DNA from: Pseudo-nitzschia pungens
Lineage: Eukaryota; Bacillariophyta; Bacillariophyceae; Bacillariales; Bacillariaceae
DNA length: 64,000 nucleotides
Reading direction: 5' to 3'
Assembly (NCBI GenBank): GCA_037355855.1
Contig: CM074764.1
Location: 496,001-560,000, forward strand
Shown here one piece after another: positions 34,989 to 46,019 of this stretch. The notes below the pieces were generated by a model. That model searched no databases, had not been told where the DNA came from, and saw nothing but the letters and a program-made list of their open reading frames with translations. The position numbers were made by a program, and so were the translations under genes. The number at the start of each line of letters is the position of its first letter. Position 1 is the first letter of the stretch.

Positions 34989-35087
34989 GTGCCCAATGTC
35001 AGGATCGAACTGACGGCCTTTCGCTTGCTCTTCATGTTGAGAGTTTGGATTATGAGACGAACGCTCTGCCTACTGAGCTAACCGGGC
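34989..35087 (-). tRNA. tRNA-Met (CAT), elongator type, with 25-nt intron
   Basis: On the reverse strand acceptor GCCCGGT pairs with ATTGGGC and the T-arm is GTCAG-TTCGATC-CTGAC. The anticodon stem TTCGT pairs with GCGAA only if about 25 nt after the base 3' of the CAT anticodon are removed, which is the canonical 37/38 intron position. Discriminator A. A T5 run lies about 4 nt downstream on the reverse strand. It sits 6 nt downstream of tRNA-Ile on the same strand. Confidence 0.9.
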
Positions 35088-35093
35088 ACACAC

Positions 35094-35167
35094 TACTCTC
35101 GGTGGGGATCGAACCCACGACCTTGGGTTTATTAGACCCACGCTCTAACCAGCTGAGCTACGAAAGC
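35094..35167 (-). tRNA. tRNA-Ile (AAT)
   Basis: On the reverse strand acceptor GCTTTCG pairs with CGAGAGT (with G-U pairs), D-arm GCTCAGCTGGTTAGAGC, anticodon loop CTAATAA with anticodon AAT, T-arm GTGGG-TTCGATC-CCCAC. No intron. Only six bases separate it from the downstream tRNA-Met and they hold no T run, so both probably mature from one Pol III transcript. Confidence 0.93.
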
Positions 35168-36032
35168 CTGTTTGGTGCTGCTTACATCTCAACACCAGTC
35201 CGGTGGTCCACCAATACGCTTTTGCTTCCGTGACAAGGTTGCATTGTCCGAAGAGCGAATCATGCCAACGTTCCCTTTTCGAATCGCTCTCCGAAACGAT
35301 CGAGACCGACGCCGGGGCATCCATGCGTCACGACCTTAAGTCTTGCGCTTCTCGTTTTTCCAAACCGTACCGTACCGAAAGCCAACGACTTCCGATGCAG
35401 CTCCACAATCAGGGACGCTTGCCCCGTTATGACTTTGGCCCCGGCGTCTGCAGAACCGAACGAGCGGTCTCGTTCCTCTATTCCTCCGCAGTGGTCGATG
35501 TCCTTCTCGCTGTTGCCCAAAGGCAATGGCCAACGCCTCGCGGGCATTTCCTCGTGCAACCCTTCCGATACCGGGGCAGATGCTGACACGACCGGCCCTC
35601 CGTTTGCGATGCACGTCGCGAAGCGCGTTCGTTTTGGAATGCGCGAACGAACTCCACTCGTGGTGGTGCGTCGACGAGACACCGCTGTGCTTGCTCGATC
35701 GTCCGAACGCCCGCGGAGCAACCAACGCGACAATACACAACAACCGTACCGTACCGGTATATTCTTTTTTTCCTCCGTCAACGCATCCGTCGTGGATTTC
35801 AATGGGTCTTTTCCCTCACTGAGATTTTGAATGATATCGTAAGATTACAAAAGGAGTGTTCGCAACGAGATTCATTCTTGGATGTGTCTCGAAAACCGTT
35901 GGATGAGTCACACAGCAAGAAAGATTTAGTCACAAAGATGCCATCCTTCGTTCGTTCGTGCCGAGCATACCAGCACGAATACTGACACGGTGCCTTCCAT
36001 TCGAAGAAAAAATTCATACAGCAAAAAAGATC
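35168..36032. other. Spacer between tRNA genes, no firm gene
   Basis: Several overlapping open stretches of 90-180 codons on both strands (35203-35830) are mutually exclusive and have no motif. A moderate GC content makes long frames likely by chance. I do not call a gene. Confidence 0.4.
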
Positions 36033-36104
36033 GGTCCACTCCGGGAATCGAACCCGGGACCTCTTCCACCCTAAGGAAGAATCATGCCCCTAGACCAAGT
36101 GGAC
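36033..36104 (-). tRNA. tRNA-Pro (AGG)
   Basis: On the reverse strand acceptor GTCCACT pairs with AGTGGAC, discriminator C. The anticodon stem is CTTCC/GGAAG with loop TTAGGGT (anticodon AGG), and the T-arm is CCGGG-TTCGATT-CCCGG. No intron. A T6 run on the reverse strand (plus-strand AAAAAA at about 36023-36028) lies just downstream as terminator. Confidence 0.94.
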
Positions 36105-37770
36105 TTTTTCTGTTGGTTGCCGACTGGATAGGCCAGACTTATGACCGCATTCCTCAATGGTTTTCTACACATCGCCGACGAATCGTCTGTGGTTGAAGGC
36201 TGTGCGCTCCGCTATTCGTTGGACAGAGAACATCGGAGATGATGGACGGAGCGGATTGGCGGACTTTGTGTCTGTAATGGTATCGCACTTCCTATGCTCC
36301 GTGATGGTTGCCCGCTCGAATCGCTGCCGCGGTGTTTTCGTCAGCAATCGACCACGTCTCTTTCGGTCATCGCGATCTCGTTCTGTGAGCACGGCACTTC
36401 TTTTTCTCCCATCCAAAAGAATGATGTTCCCGGTACCGCGTCGGTTCGTCTCGTGTCCCGTTTGGGGGATAGTCGACGACAGAGAACCGGAACGGCGAAG
36501 CAAGGCACTTCCGGGGAATGGACACCATGTTTTACCGGAGATAGTCGTCGGACCGGTGGATGAACTCCCAGGTCTTTTCGCTCCGAAAGCGCAGCGGTGG
36601 TTGCGTCGATCACCAGAGTGTGTGACACCTTGGTCTCGCCATTAATGCCGTCTTGATACGTCGTTTTGAGACCGAGCATTGCGTTTCCTGTCGATGCAGT
36701 AAGGTTATCGTATGAATAGGGTTGCTTCCGTGCCGTAATACGAGATCGGAGAAGATACTGTACGGTACATCTGTCGATGAGTGAGTGCGTGAGTCACTCG
36801 CCGCACGAACAGGTTCTTTGCATAGAAGTGGATTGTACGGTACCGGTAAGGTTTACGGTAAACCTTACCCTATCGCGCAATTCTACCGTAATCCAGGACT
36901 AGAATTCCTTTTTTCGCGCCAAAATACCACTAATGAAAATCGATGACACACGACAGAACCAAGCTCGACGCACGACCAAAATGACAACGTCGTACATACG
37001 GTAATTACCGGTATGAAGGTAGGTACCGCCACGCTTGCGCATGATTTCCGTCCACTCGGCGTAAATTTATGACTCCATTTATGGACTCCTTGTAACTTCT
37101 TTGAGTTCATACTGACATTCGAATCAGCGCCCCGGGCGTGGGCTACCACCTATGACTGTACTTTTATAGAATCTCTATTCATGTACTCTCCAAATTTGAC
37201 TAATTCAAATTTGATATCAACATAACCTGTGATGACAATTCGAAGCACGGTTGGATAACGCGAGAAGATCGTTGTCCTTCTGCTCCGGCAAAGGCAATGT
37301 GGCGAAGAGCCGCGTCGAACCCGATGGGTTCCGATGCCCAACCCTGCACTTTGAACAGGCCCCCCCCCTCCCAACCCAACCCCCCATCCCCAACCAACCC
37401 CCAACCTCCGTGGTGCCGGGTGTCGTCTGTCGATGGCAATCGGTACCTGTAACCTCACTTGCATGCGCTGCCTTCTGTGACAAAGCAGACTACGGTACGT
37501 ACAAGTAACAAGTCCAATAACGCGCACCAGTAAGGTTACTACTATCAACACTGTACGATAGTGATGACTTTGTAGTGGATGTAAGAGAAGGTTTACCTGT
37601 AGCTTGGAACATGCTGAGTTGGAACCGTTACGTAACCTAACTCGAGTAAGTAAGGTTACCTTACGTAAGTTACCGAACACAAGCACTCCGACAGTTTTGA
37701 GAAGAAGGCGCACGAGTGCTCACAGCGGGGATCAGGAACGCTGCTCTCTTGCATGTCGACAGCAAGAAAA
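36105..37770. other. Spacer with long GGTAAGGTTTAC hairpin
   Basis: No firm gene. Open stretches at 36157-36679 on both strands conflict and carry no motif. A perfect hairpin with 12-bp arms and a 1-base loop spans 36845-36869 (GGTAAGGTTTAC and its complement). A C-rich tract lies at 37362-37405. GTAAGGTTAC words recur at about 37530 and 37648. Confidence 0.55.
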
Positions 37771-37775
37771 GCCTT

Positions 37776-37819
<44 letters not shown>

Positions 37820-37843
37820 TGTGTTCGATTCACAGTCAAGGCA
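37771..37843 (+). tRNA. tRNA-Phe (GAA)
   Basis: Acceptor GCCTTGA pairs with TCAAGGC, discriminator A. The anticodon stem-loop CAGAC-TGAAGAT-CTG has anticodon GAA, and the T-arm is CTGTG-TTCGATT-CACAG. No intron, and no T run before the tRNA-Glu that starts 16 bases later. Confidence 0.95.
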
Positions 37844-37859
37844 CTCTTGCGATGATCAT

Positions 37860-37932
37860 TCCGATATGATGTAGGTGGTTAGCATACTTGCCTTTCACGC
37901 AGGATACCAGGGTTCGAGTCCCTGTATCGGAA
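37860..37932 (+). tRNA. tRNA-Glu (TTC)
   Basis: Acceptor TCCGATA pairs with TATCGGA, anticodon loop CTTTCAC with anticodon TTC, T-arm CAGGG-TTCGAGT-CCCTG. No intron. A TTTTT terminator follows at 37935. It lies 16 bases downstream of tRNA-Phe on the same strand, with no intervening terminator. Confidence 0.94.
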
Positions 37933-40487
37933 CCTTTTTGCTTTTGGAATCGAGATGGATGAGTAGGCTTTCACCCACACGGGTCTCTTTGCCGCAACCG
38001 ATCTATCTGTTGGACTGTACGGTATGGTAAGGTTACCTGGTTTAACGCTTCGATTCACTCATTCCTTCCGGCTTGGTTCCGACGGATTGTTGTTTGGTAT
38101 TCGATTCAGCCTCCTCGCACAAAACGAGCTGCGGTATGTACTGTTCCGTACCGTGCAGTACTACGGTGAGGAACCATGCCATGCGTCTCGACTGTTTTGA
38201 TTACCGGAGTTCCAGTCATTGGTCTCCCTTCTCTTGAATGAACGATCGATCAAAGGAATCCTTCGTCCCTGCTGCTGCTACTACTACTACTAGTACACCG
38301 TTTCCAGCCTCCCCCACGCCCTCTCGATGGCGCGCGAGGCAAGAACTCATCGTGACTCTCCGCGAGTGCCGTTACCGCTGATTAGCTCCCGTATTGTGTG
38401 TGCGTAGTATGTGTCGAGAGAGAGAGAGACGGGCTCGAAGCGAGTTCTGGATGCGGATGCACCGGATCAAGCTCTAGATCTACTACTTGTACTATAACTC
38501 TCTCTAAATCTCCATGTAGCGCCGAATCTACCTAAAAGGTCGGGCCTAGTAGTAGTTCTTGATGCAGATCGAAATCCCAAAAAGATCTCGTCCATGATGA
38601 TTGCTGATTCATTGTTCTCGTGGACTGATTTGGAAATGCGATTTCTTTCAGAGACTCGCGAGGCCCAGCCTACCGCGCAGCCTCTTCGAATCGGACGGTG
38701 GCTATTACCTACTAGCTACTAGTACTATTAGTAGTAGTTCTAGTAGCACGTTCCCTTCTCTGATTCTACTGTATGGTATGCTGAAACGCGCACGGAGTTG
38801 GATATCTCGAACGCATTCTTGTAGTAACTACTACTACTACTCTGTAATCGTTGCAGGCCGACGAGACATGTGACCGGCGCCGGTGTCGACACCGCGTGAA
38901 ACCTACTGCAATACCACGAGATACTTCTATTGTTAGTACTAGTAGTACTTTTGTGGTCACCGCCTGCTGCGTGCAATTGTCGCCGTTTCGGAACGAAGAA
39001 CGAGATCGAAATCCAATCAAAAAAACAACAATCACGATAGTAATCTTACCGTAGAGTTACCGGAACAAGGGAGACGCGGTGACTCACTCGATCGTTCTTC
39101 TTATTTTTTGGCGTCCCGGACGAGAATAGATTCGTGTTTTGCAGAAAGTGCGTTTTTGTGTGTGTGTGCGTGTGTGTTTCTAAGTGTCCTTGCGAACGGG
39201 CATTCGAAAATCTTTCTCGTTTGGACAGTTTGGACAACAATCTTGTGAGTAAGGTGCACCAGTTTCTCCTACCGTACGGTGCAACGGTGTTGGTAATTTA
39301 CCGAGGAACACCACGACACGTGTGTCGAAGGATCAAACTCTCGTTCCTTTTGATTTCCATAAAGTGTCTTGCGCGCCTAAAAAACGTAACGCACCAATAG
39401 CGATGGCAATTGCTGTTGACGCCATGTGAGGATGGAGGATCATTGCAAGCACCAAGTGCGAGCAAGACCTTACCGGTACTACCGTACCGTACAGTAATAC
39501 CTTACTTGGAGGGGTGCATTGCATTCCGAAGTTTCGTGCGTTCCGAGTGTTACACTACAAAAACTCCGATACGCCGCGGTCCGCGGAATTCATCCATTCC
39601 CACGGGCTCGGCGCCAAACACACTTTTTGGCAACGAAACATGCTTGCACCGGTACGGTATGCAGGAGTGAAAGTAAGTTACGTACTTGCATTCGTATTCG
39701 TATTCGTTTCACCAAAGCATAAGTTAACTTACCGTAAGTTACGGTAGGTGCATCGAGTTCCATTCCCTGCCAAGTGGCAATCACCGAGTGAGAAACATAC
39801 CCGGATTTTCCTATACCAGCACTGTGCGGCATTGTACCGAACGAAAGTCGACGCCAAAGAACCACGGAGTTCGATTATCGACATCGCAACACATCGCAAC
39901 ATACCACAACGCAACGCAACGCAACAGAACAGAACAGAACACAACGCAGAACGAGGCATCGCCGTGGTTGGAACGTTGTTGGATCGTCCTCGTACCGATA
40001 GGATCGGATACGATACGATACGATACGATACGAAACACACCCCGGTGTGTTCCAAGGCCATCACCAATCGCTGCTAGCAAGCGTTTGTTTCGCCATTGCC
40101 CCGCATCGACGTGCAGCACGCACAAAAAAGCACAAAAAGCCATCGCTCCGTTTCCTGCCGGGAGGTTTGCCGAGCGGAAACCTCGGCGGTGCAGTGTTTG
40201 CATTACTCTTTGTCGAGAAATTGGAAATTGAATACTGTGTCGAAACAGTAGTTTGAACCACGAAACGAAACGACACGGCACGACACCAAACGGTACGGCA
40301 CGATACGACGATACGATACGATACGATACGACACACGAACCGTATCATCCGTCCTCCTCGTTGCAAACCAACAATCTGCTCCTTCGGTCTTGTCCATTCG
40401 AACGCCTCCTCACTCGGCGGCTCCATCGATCGCAACCATTCAATCATTCATTCAATCATTCAATCATTCATTCCTTCGTTCGTTCCG
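37933..40487. repeat. Intergenic with stuttering short repeats
   Basis: No firm gene in 2.5 kb. ACTAGTAGTA-type stutters occur at 38280-38295, 38710-38745 and 38935-38950. (GT)n-like runs lie at 39158-39180, CGTATTC repeats at about 39690, and CAACG/CAGAAC stutters at 39905-39950. CGATA stutters lie at 40010-40030 and 40300-40330. An (ATTCATTCAATC)n run at 40440-40480 ends just before the sulfotransferase ATG. These low-complexity tracts probably form its promoter and leader. Confidence 0.55.
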
Positions 40488-41512
40488 ATGAATCACCGAG
40501 AACCGCATCACTCGCGCGGATCGCCGTCGTCCGAAAGCACGGCGGCCTCGTTTTCCTCCACCGCGACGATTCCGAAGCCGTTTTTGGCTTCCGCGTCGTT
40601 TGCTTCGGTGACGTCTTCCGCTTCGTCGACGTCTTCCGCTTCGTCGACGTCTTCCGGCGGGTCCCCCGAGAGCCGCTTCCGTCGCGGAACGAGCGGCCGT
40701 CCTCATCGCTCGCACCCGCACGGAGTGGTGGGATTCTTGTTCCGATTCCCATTTCCATTTTTGCGATTCCGATTCTTGCGCGGTCGGTTGCGGGCCTGGC
40801 TCGGGGCGTTGTGCCTCGCGGCGGTCCTGCTGGGTCGGTCCCGTCGGCGGTCCTTCGTGTTCGCGCCAGAGCGGGCGACCCTGGGGGTGGTGGCAACGAG
40901 CGTCTCGGACGCTCCGGGAGGAGGAGGAGGACCGGCCGAACCGAGACCGGGCCTCGGAACGGCAATCGTCGAGGCTTCCTACGAGAGTTCGGGATTCCGA
41001 GACCTCTGCGAAACGATTTGTCCCGGGAGCGGCGCCGCCGCCGTGCCCCAGGCGTCGCTGCAGATTGACTTTGCCGTCCGGTGCCTGGAACGAGCCGAGC
41101 GACTGGGAAACACGCCCGGCAACCCCCACCACGAGCGATGGCCGTGGTGGTTTCGGACGCTCCTCCGGGACAGCACGCGGAGGCGCAACGGACTGGCCGG
41201 TCCGTGGCACCTGCTGCAGTTTCACGACGTGAGCGGGGCGGAGGCGGGGGCGGGGACGGGGGCAAACGCCCGAGCGTCGTCGTCGTCCACGGAGCGGCAA
41301 GCGCCCGATCCGCAAGCGAATCGGCAGCGGGACCACCACCGCAACGATCCGAAGCGCATGCAGCTCTGCGTCTACGAAAAGGGCGGGACCAAGCACTGGA
41401 AGCAGCTCCACTGCCTGCACAACTTCGAGCACGACAAACGAAACGCCAGACTCCCAAACAACGCGACGCTGCCCGATTTCAACCAGTGCTGGAATCCCCA
41501 GCCTCCGTACGA

Positions 41513-41545
<33 letters not shown>

Positions 41546-42421
41546 AGACGAGAGGGGGAGGGCGGCAGTGGCAGTGACGACGGCAGCCGCGGCCGCAGCG
41601 CCAGGGTGGTCTTTCTCCGGGATCCCCTCGAGCGGTTCCTGTCGGGATTCCTGGACAAGTGCGTTCTGAAGCAAGACGACGTCGATCACTGCGAACCGGT
41701 CTCGGTCTTTTCGTCGTCGGGGGAGCAACGCGCCAAACCAGCCCCCGGAACCGACCCCGAGGCCACCGCCAGCGGCGGCGGAAGCGGCAGCGGCAGCGGC
41801 AGCGAAAACCAAAAGGACCACGAGAACACGTCCGGGACGCGGTCGTTACGGTCGAAATCGGAATCGGAATCGTCGTCGTCGTCGCCATCGTCGCCGGTGT
41901 CCCCCATCGATTCCATTCTGTGGGACAAGCGCCGGACCTTCGAGGCGTACGTCGATACCTTCCCGCTGACCTGGAACATGCATTTCCTGCCCCAATCCTT
42001 TTACTGCGGCGGTCTCTATCGGACCATCGACGGCTACGACTTTGTGGGGAGCATGGGGGACGAACTGTACCGAGACCTGTGGGAACTCGGCGATCGGTAT
42101 CCGGGGCTCTCGCGAGGATTGGAATCGGTCTTTCGATTGTCGTCCACGACGCTGCCGCAACGGAACGCGACCGACGCGAGCGCGAAGACGAGCGCGAAGA
42201 CGGCTCGGGGAACGAAAACCGGTCGGGGCGGCAGCGGCAACCGCGGCCCTCCCGCCGCTTCCGACGCCAGGGGGATCGAGACGGGAGCGGCGGGAAAGGT
42301 CCTCGAGTATTACACCCCGCACACGGTCCGCCGGGTTCTGGAATACTACGCGATCGACTACGTGACCCTGGGATTGCCGGTTCCCGACTGGGCGGAAGCC
42401 CTGCTGCGGTCCGAGCCGTGA
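40488..42421 (+). CDS. Carbohydrate sulfotransferase-like protein, coding frame interrupted (intron or frameshift)
   Basis: Two consecutive frames make one protein of about 611 residues. The first (40488 to about 41506) has a Ser-rich basic N-terminus, a type II signal anchor (about 81-116) and the 5'-PAPS loop Y-E-K-G-G-T-K-H-W-K-Q-L (296-307). The second (to TGA at 42419) starts VVFLRDPLERFLSGFLDKC, the 3'-phosphate-binding motif RDP-x-x-R-x-x-S/G of the Sulfotransfer_2 fold, and continues FLPQSFYC and YDFVGSMG. The enzyme should move sulfate from PAPS to glycans in the Golgi. A 98-bp intron, 41507-41604 (GTACGA...GCCAG), would join CCT-CC|G-GTG in frame, but it lacks a pyrimidine tract and consists of GACAGC repeats; a one-base deletion in that tract is the alternative. 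Very GC-rich; the 662-codon antisense frame is a shadow. Confidence 0.75.
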
Positions 42422-43125
42422 ACCGAACGCGCCGTCGAAGGAACGCACGCACGCACGCACGAACCTACAGAAAAAAATAGAGGGACACTCAAGGGAGAAG
42501 GGACGGGACAGAAAAAGGAGGGGACGGGACGGGACGGGAGGCGATGGGAAGAACCGACACTCGCCGAGTCGCAATGCTGTATTGTTTTGGGCAAACTTTT
42601 GATCAACTCAACGCGACTCAACTCAACGCGACTCGGCAACAATTGAATCACAAGGAATCGAAATAAATAATACTAGTACAGTAAGGTTACAATAGCACGA
42701 ACGGTAATAATAATCATGGTAAATGGCTTTGCGCGGAGAAAGAGTTGATTCGATTCCTTCGGTTAGAGAGAGAACAGGGTAGGCACGTGCTTGTGTGCAC
42801 AACAGTATTGTGCAAGGCATCGAATGCAAAGACCGCTCGCAGTGATCCCAAACAATGACAATCCCAAATCCGCGACGAATTCGATCCGGTAAGTAATGGA
42901 ATGCCAATTTCAATTTCAATTTCAATTTCAATGCCAATGCCATGCTTGCTTTGGTTTTCGTTGGAGATTCCACCCGATCCACTTTGTTCGCGTCGAGTTG
43001 CGGGTGTGGATGCCTCGTCATTGCATTGCATTGCATTGCATCGCATTGCCTCTTCTTCCCCACCCTTTGTTTGAATGCCTCTATTCGTCGTCGTCGTCGT
43101 CGTAGTCGCCCGGCTAACCTACCAC
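42422..43125. other. Convergent intergenic region
   Basis: Lies between two convergent genes and should hold both polyadenylation regions. It contains (ACGC)n at 42446-42460, GGGACGGGAC stutters at 42500-42540, ATTTCA stutters at 42905-42935 and GCATT stutters at 43020-43045. A GTAAGGTTAC word is at 42681. No gene recognised. Confidence 0.55.
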
Positions 43126-44681
43126 TTAGTGGTGATCCTCCAGTTCTCCCTCCATCATGGCCACCAGCGATTGGTAGGTCCCTGCGCACCCGAACAAGAA
43201 TCCTCCCACCAGCAGAAAGAGGTCCAGTCCCCGCTGCCACAGGGGGAGTTCCCCCTTGAAGGTCGTCGCGTGAAAGTAGGACGGAAAGACGAATCCCAGC
43301 AGCGTGCAGATGGACGATCCCACCAGGCTCAGAAACTTTCCGAAATTCGGCACCGAATAGGCCACCAGCGTCGAGACCAGCACCACGGCCGATCGCTGCA
43401 CCAGCCGAGGTCCGCCTCGAGGTAGTCGCACCCGCACCCGCGCCCGCGCTCGCACCCGTTGCATTGTCGTGTTCGTTCGTCGTGTTCGTTGTCGTTGTCG
43501 TTTTCCAGAATGTTCCAAATGGGAAACATCATGATCGGATACGTCAGATACAACCCGAGACACAGGGCGCACTTGACAAAGGTCGCCGACCAGTGGTTGG
43601 CCAGGTTGAGCGTGATGGGGGCCTCCGTCGCGTTCCCAAAGGCCCAGTACCCGGCGCTGCCAAAGATTGCCATGAAGACCGTGATGCCCGTCAGCGTCCC
43701 GACCAGCAGCGCCGAAAACCTCTCGGGCTTCCGGCAGCTCGACTTGAGCGAGAGGACCAGGCCGACGCCCTCCATGCTGTAGATGGTGATGCCCGTGACG
43801 TACAGGACGCCCCCCCAATCGGCCCTGCGGATCGCGTCGTTGTGCGGCGTGTAGTGCTCGTAGTCCTGGAAGAGGACCGCGCTGAGGGCGCAGAAATTCG
43901 ACGCGTTCGCCAGCAGCGAAAAGGGCGCCAGCGACGCCAGCTCCCGGAACTGGACCAGCCCCAGCAATCCCGGGACGCACCCGAGGCAGACCGCCCCCCG
44001 GGACCACCCGTAGATGCTGTGCAGATTGGCGGCGATGAAAATGACGTAGGCCGTCGCGAATCCCGCCTGCGAGATGCCCAGGCACACAAAGATGAGCTGC
44101 TCGCCGCGCGGCCCGAGCAGGATCCGTCCGAGGTCGCCGTAGGACCGGACCTGTTCGTTGGGGTGCCTGGCCTGGACGCGGGCCTGGACCCGGGGGAGGC
44201 AGAGCATGGCGTAGACGTTGAGGGCCGAGACGACCACCAGCGTGCACGAGCCGAGGAGCCACCCCGATTTGGAAAAGGCGTTGGGCATGCCGAGCAATCC
44301 GGCGCCGACGAAGGAAATGATGATGTTGACAATCACCTGGAGGGACCCCGCCGATCCGGGGGGACCGGCGCCGTGGCCGTGGTCGCGGTCGCTGAATTTG
44401 GAAGCGGAATCGGATGCGGAGGAAGAACGAGCGCCGGAAGCACCCCTGTGGGTGGCCACCAAGGGATGGACGAGTTCGCTCTCGTCGTCGTCGTCATTGT
44501 CATTGCCGATGGTGTCGTTGCCGTTGCCGTTGTAAACCGGATCAATGTCGCTGCCGTTGCCGGAAGCTTGGGCATCCTCGATTTCGAGTGGGGAAAAGGA
44601 GGATTTGTTTCCGGTATCATTCTCGGAAGCCGTTGCTATCGAGGAGTGCCGGTGAGATACGGTGCTAACCTTGTCGTCCAT
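43126..44681 (-). CDS. AAAP-family amino-acid transporter, frame interrupted near the C-terminus
   Basis: ATG at 44681. A Ser/Asp/Asn-rich cytosolic N-terminus of about 110 residues is followed by the AAAP (Aa_trans) hallmark LQVIVNIIISFVGAGLLGMP at span 1. Further helices follow, and the frame runs to about 43430. The last two spans lie in another frame: RLVQRSAVVLVSTLVAYSVP, then LVGSSICTLLGFVFPSYF, ending MMEGELEDHH at TAA 43126. The shift sits in a CGGGTG/GCGGGC-repeat tract (about 43425-43475) and equals one missing base; no workable intron fits. Both halves match one family in order, so this is one gene of about 518 residues, either an assembly error or a damaged allele. Family members exchange amino acids with protons at the plasma or vacuolar membrane; the substrate is not predictable. 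The leader carries a (CAA)n run (reverse complement of 44758-44784). Confidence 0.8.
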
Positions 44682-46019
44682 TGTTGGGGTATTCGTATTC
44701 GTACTCGTTCACGTTTCTCGTACGGGTAGGCACCGTATGTGTCGGTGCGTACGGTATGTTGTTGTTGTTGTTGTTGTTGTTGTTGTATGGATTTGTTCCG
44801 CAAACTTTGGTGCGATAGATTTCTCCCTCCGATGACGGCGAATGCCAATCCCCCGTTGGATGATGAGATGATTAGAGGATTAGATGATGATGATCGAGTA
44901 TCTCTGACGATCTTGCGTCGCCAACGAACTTATCGCGTGGATTGATTGTGCCTGTCGAATGCCTTGTTGTCGCCCAATGGACACTACATGTGATTGTTCG
45001 ATGGACTGGGACATTAGTTGGGTAAGGTACGTTATGTCCTACAAAGTCGTTTTCTCGGTTTGGCTTTTTGAGAGATGGAATACGGTACTCGTACGGAAGT
45101 TACTACATGCTGGGTCCGGTGGAGATTGGAGACCAATCAGTCTTGTTCTTGCGCGATGCGCAATGTGCAAGATGCATAACCTTACAGGTAAGGTTACCCA
45201 GTGGCAAGATATTCGAAACATGGTACGAATGTAAACCTTATCTGTATTACGTACGTTTTTGTGATAAGTTACTTCGTACTACTAGTAAGTAACCTTAACC
45301 TTACATCGCCATCTACATACCTTTCTGTACGATTATCGGTATGTACTGTACGATATCGTACGATACATTGCTGTTGGAATGGGTGGTGACATGTGTTGTG
45401 TGAGGGTGCGTCATCGTTTGCATATTGTTTTGCGCCCCAAACAATACTACGAAGTACCGGTAAGTTGTTTGCAACTCCAACTAAAATTTGACAAGGGTGG
45501 CAATGGAGGCCTATCTAAAGTGGAGAGTCCTATATATGTCTCCGTTCTCCTTTTGCGACGCTATGACGTTGAACTCCAGCGCGATCGGGAATGTTGCACC
45601 AATCGCATTGTCGATTGGGATTACAGTAAGGTTACGGTAATTACGGGTACGTGTAATTTATTGTTACCTCTGTTTTTTTTTTGTTCGAACCGAAAGCACT
45701 GCTGTGGCACTCCACATCGGTCCCAGCGAAAAGCGAAACAAACGCAGCACGGATCAACCCAGAACCAAGAAACCCATCATCGCACGAGTACCCGAGGACC
45801 CACTTCTGTTTTCTCCCAACATAACAGAAAACAGAAAACAAATCACAACAAAACAGAACGGAACAGAATCGATAGGATCGCATCTCATCTCATCGCATCG
45901 CATCGCATTGCATCGCATCGCATCGGATCGCCTCGGACCACGCGCTCCACTCACCGCACTGCGAAACTCACCACCAGCCAAACGCAACAACAACAACAAC
46001 AACAACAACAACGACCATC
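44682..46019. promoter_or_regulatory. Divergent promoter region of the AAAP and SWEET genes
   Basis: Both flanking genes start here and point outward. A (CAA)n leader is found on each side: reverse strand 44758-44784 for the transporter, and plus strand 45987-46012 ending 7 bases before the SWEET ATG. A perfect TAACCTTAC-AG-GTAAGGTTA hairpin lies at 45177-45196, with further GTAAGGTTAC words at 45293-45303 and 45627. CATCG/CATTG stutters lie at 45885-45935. No gene recognised. Confidence 0.6.

Noticed and set aside
36157..36679. Overlapping open frames on both strands between tRNA-Pro and tRNA-Phe as a gene
   Set aside because: Frames of similar length on opposite strands exclude one another, and none has a recognisable domain.
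40464..42452. 662-codon minus-strand frame
   Set aside because: Arg/Ser/Pro-rich shadow of the GC-rich sulfotransferase gene; the sense strand carries the PAPS-binding motifs.
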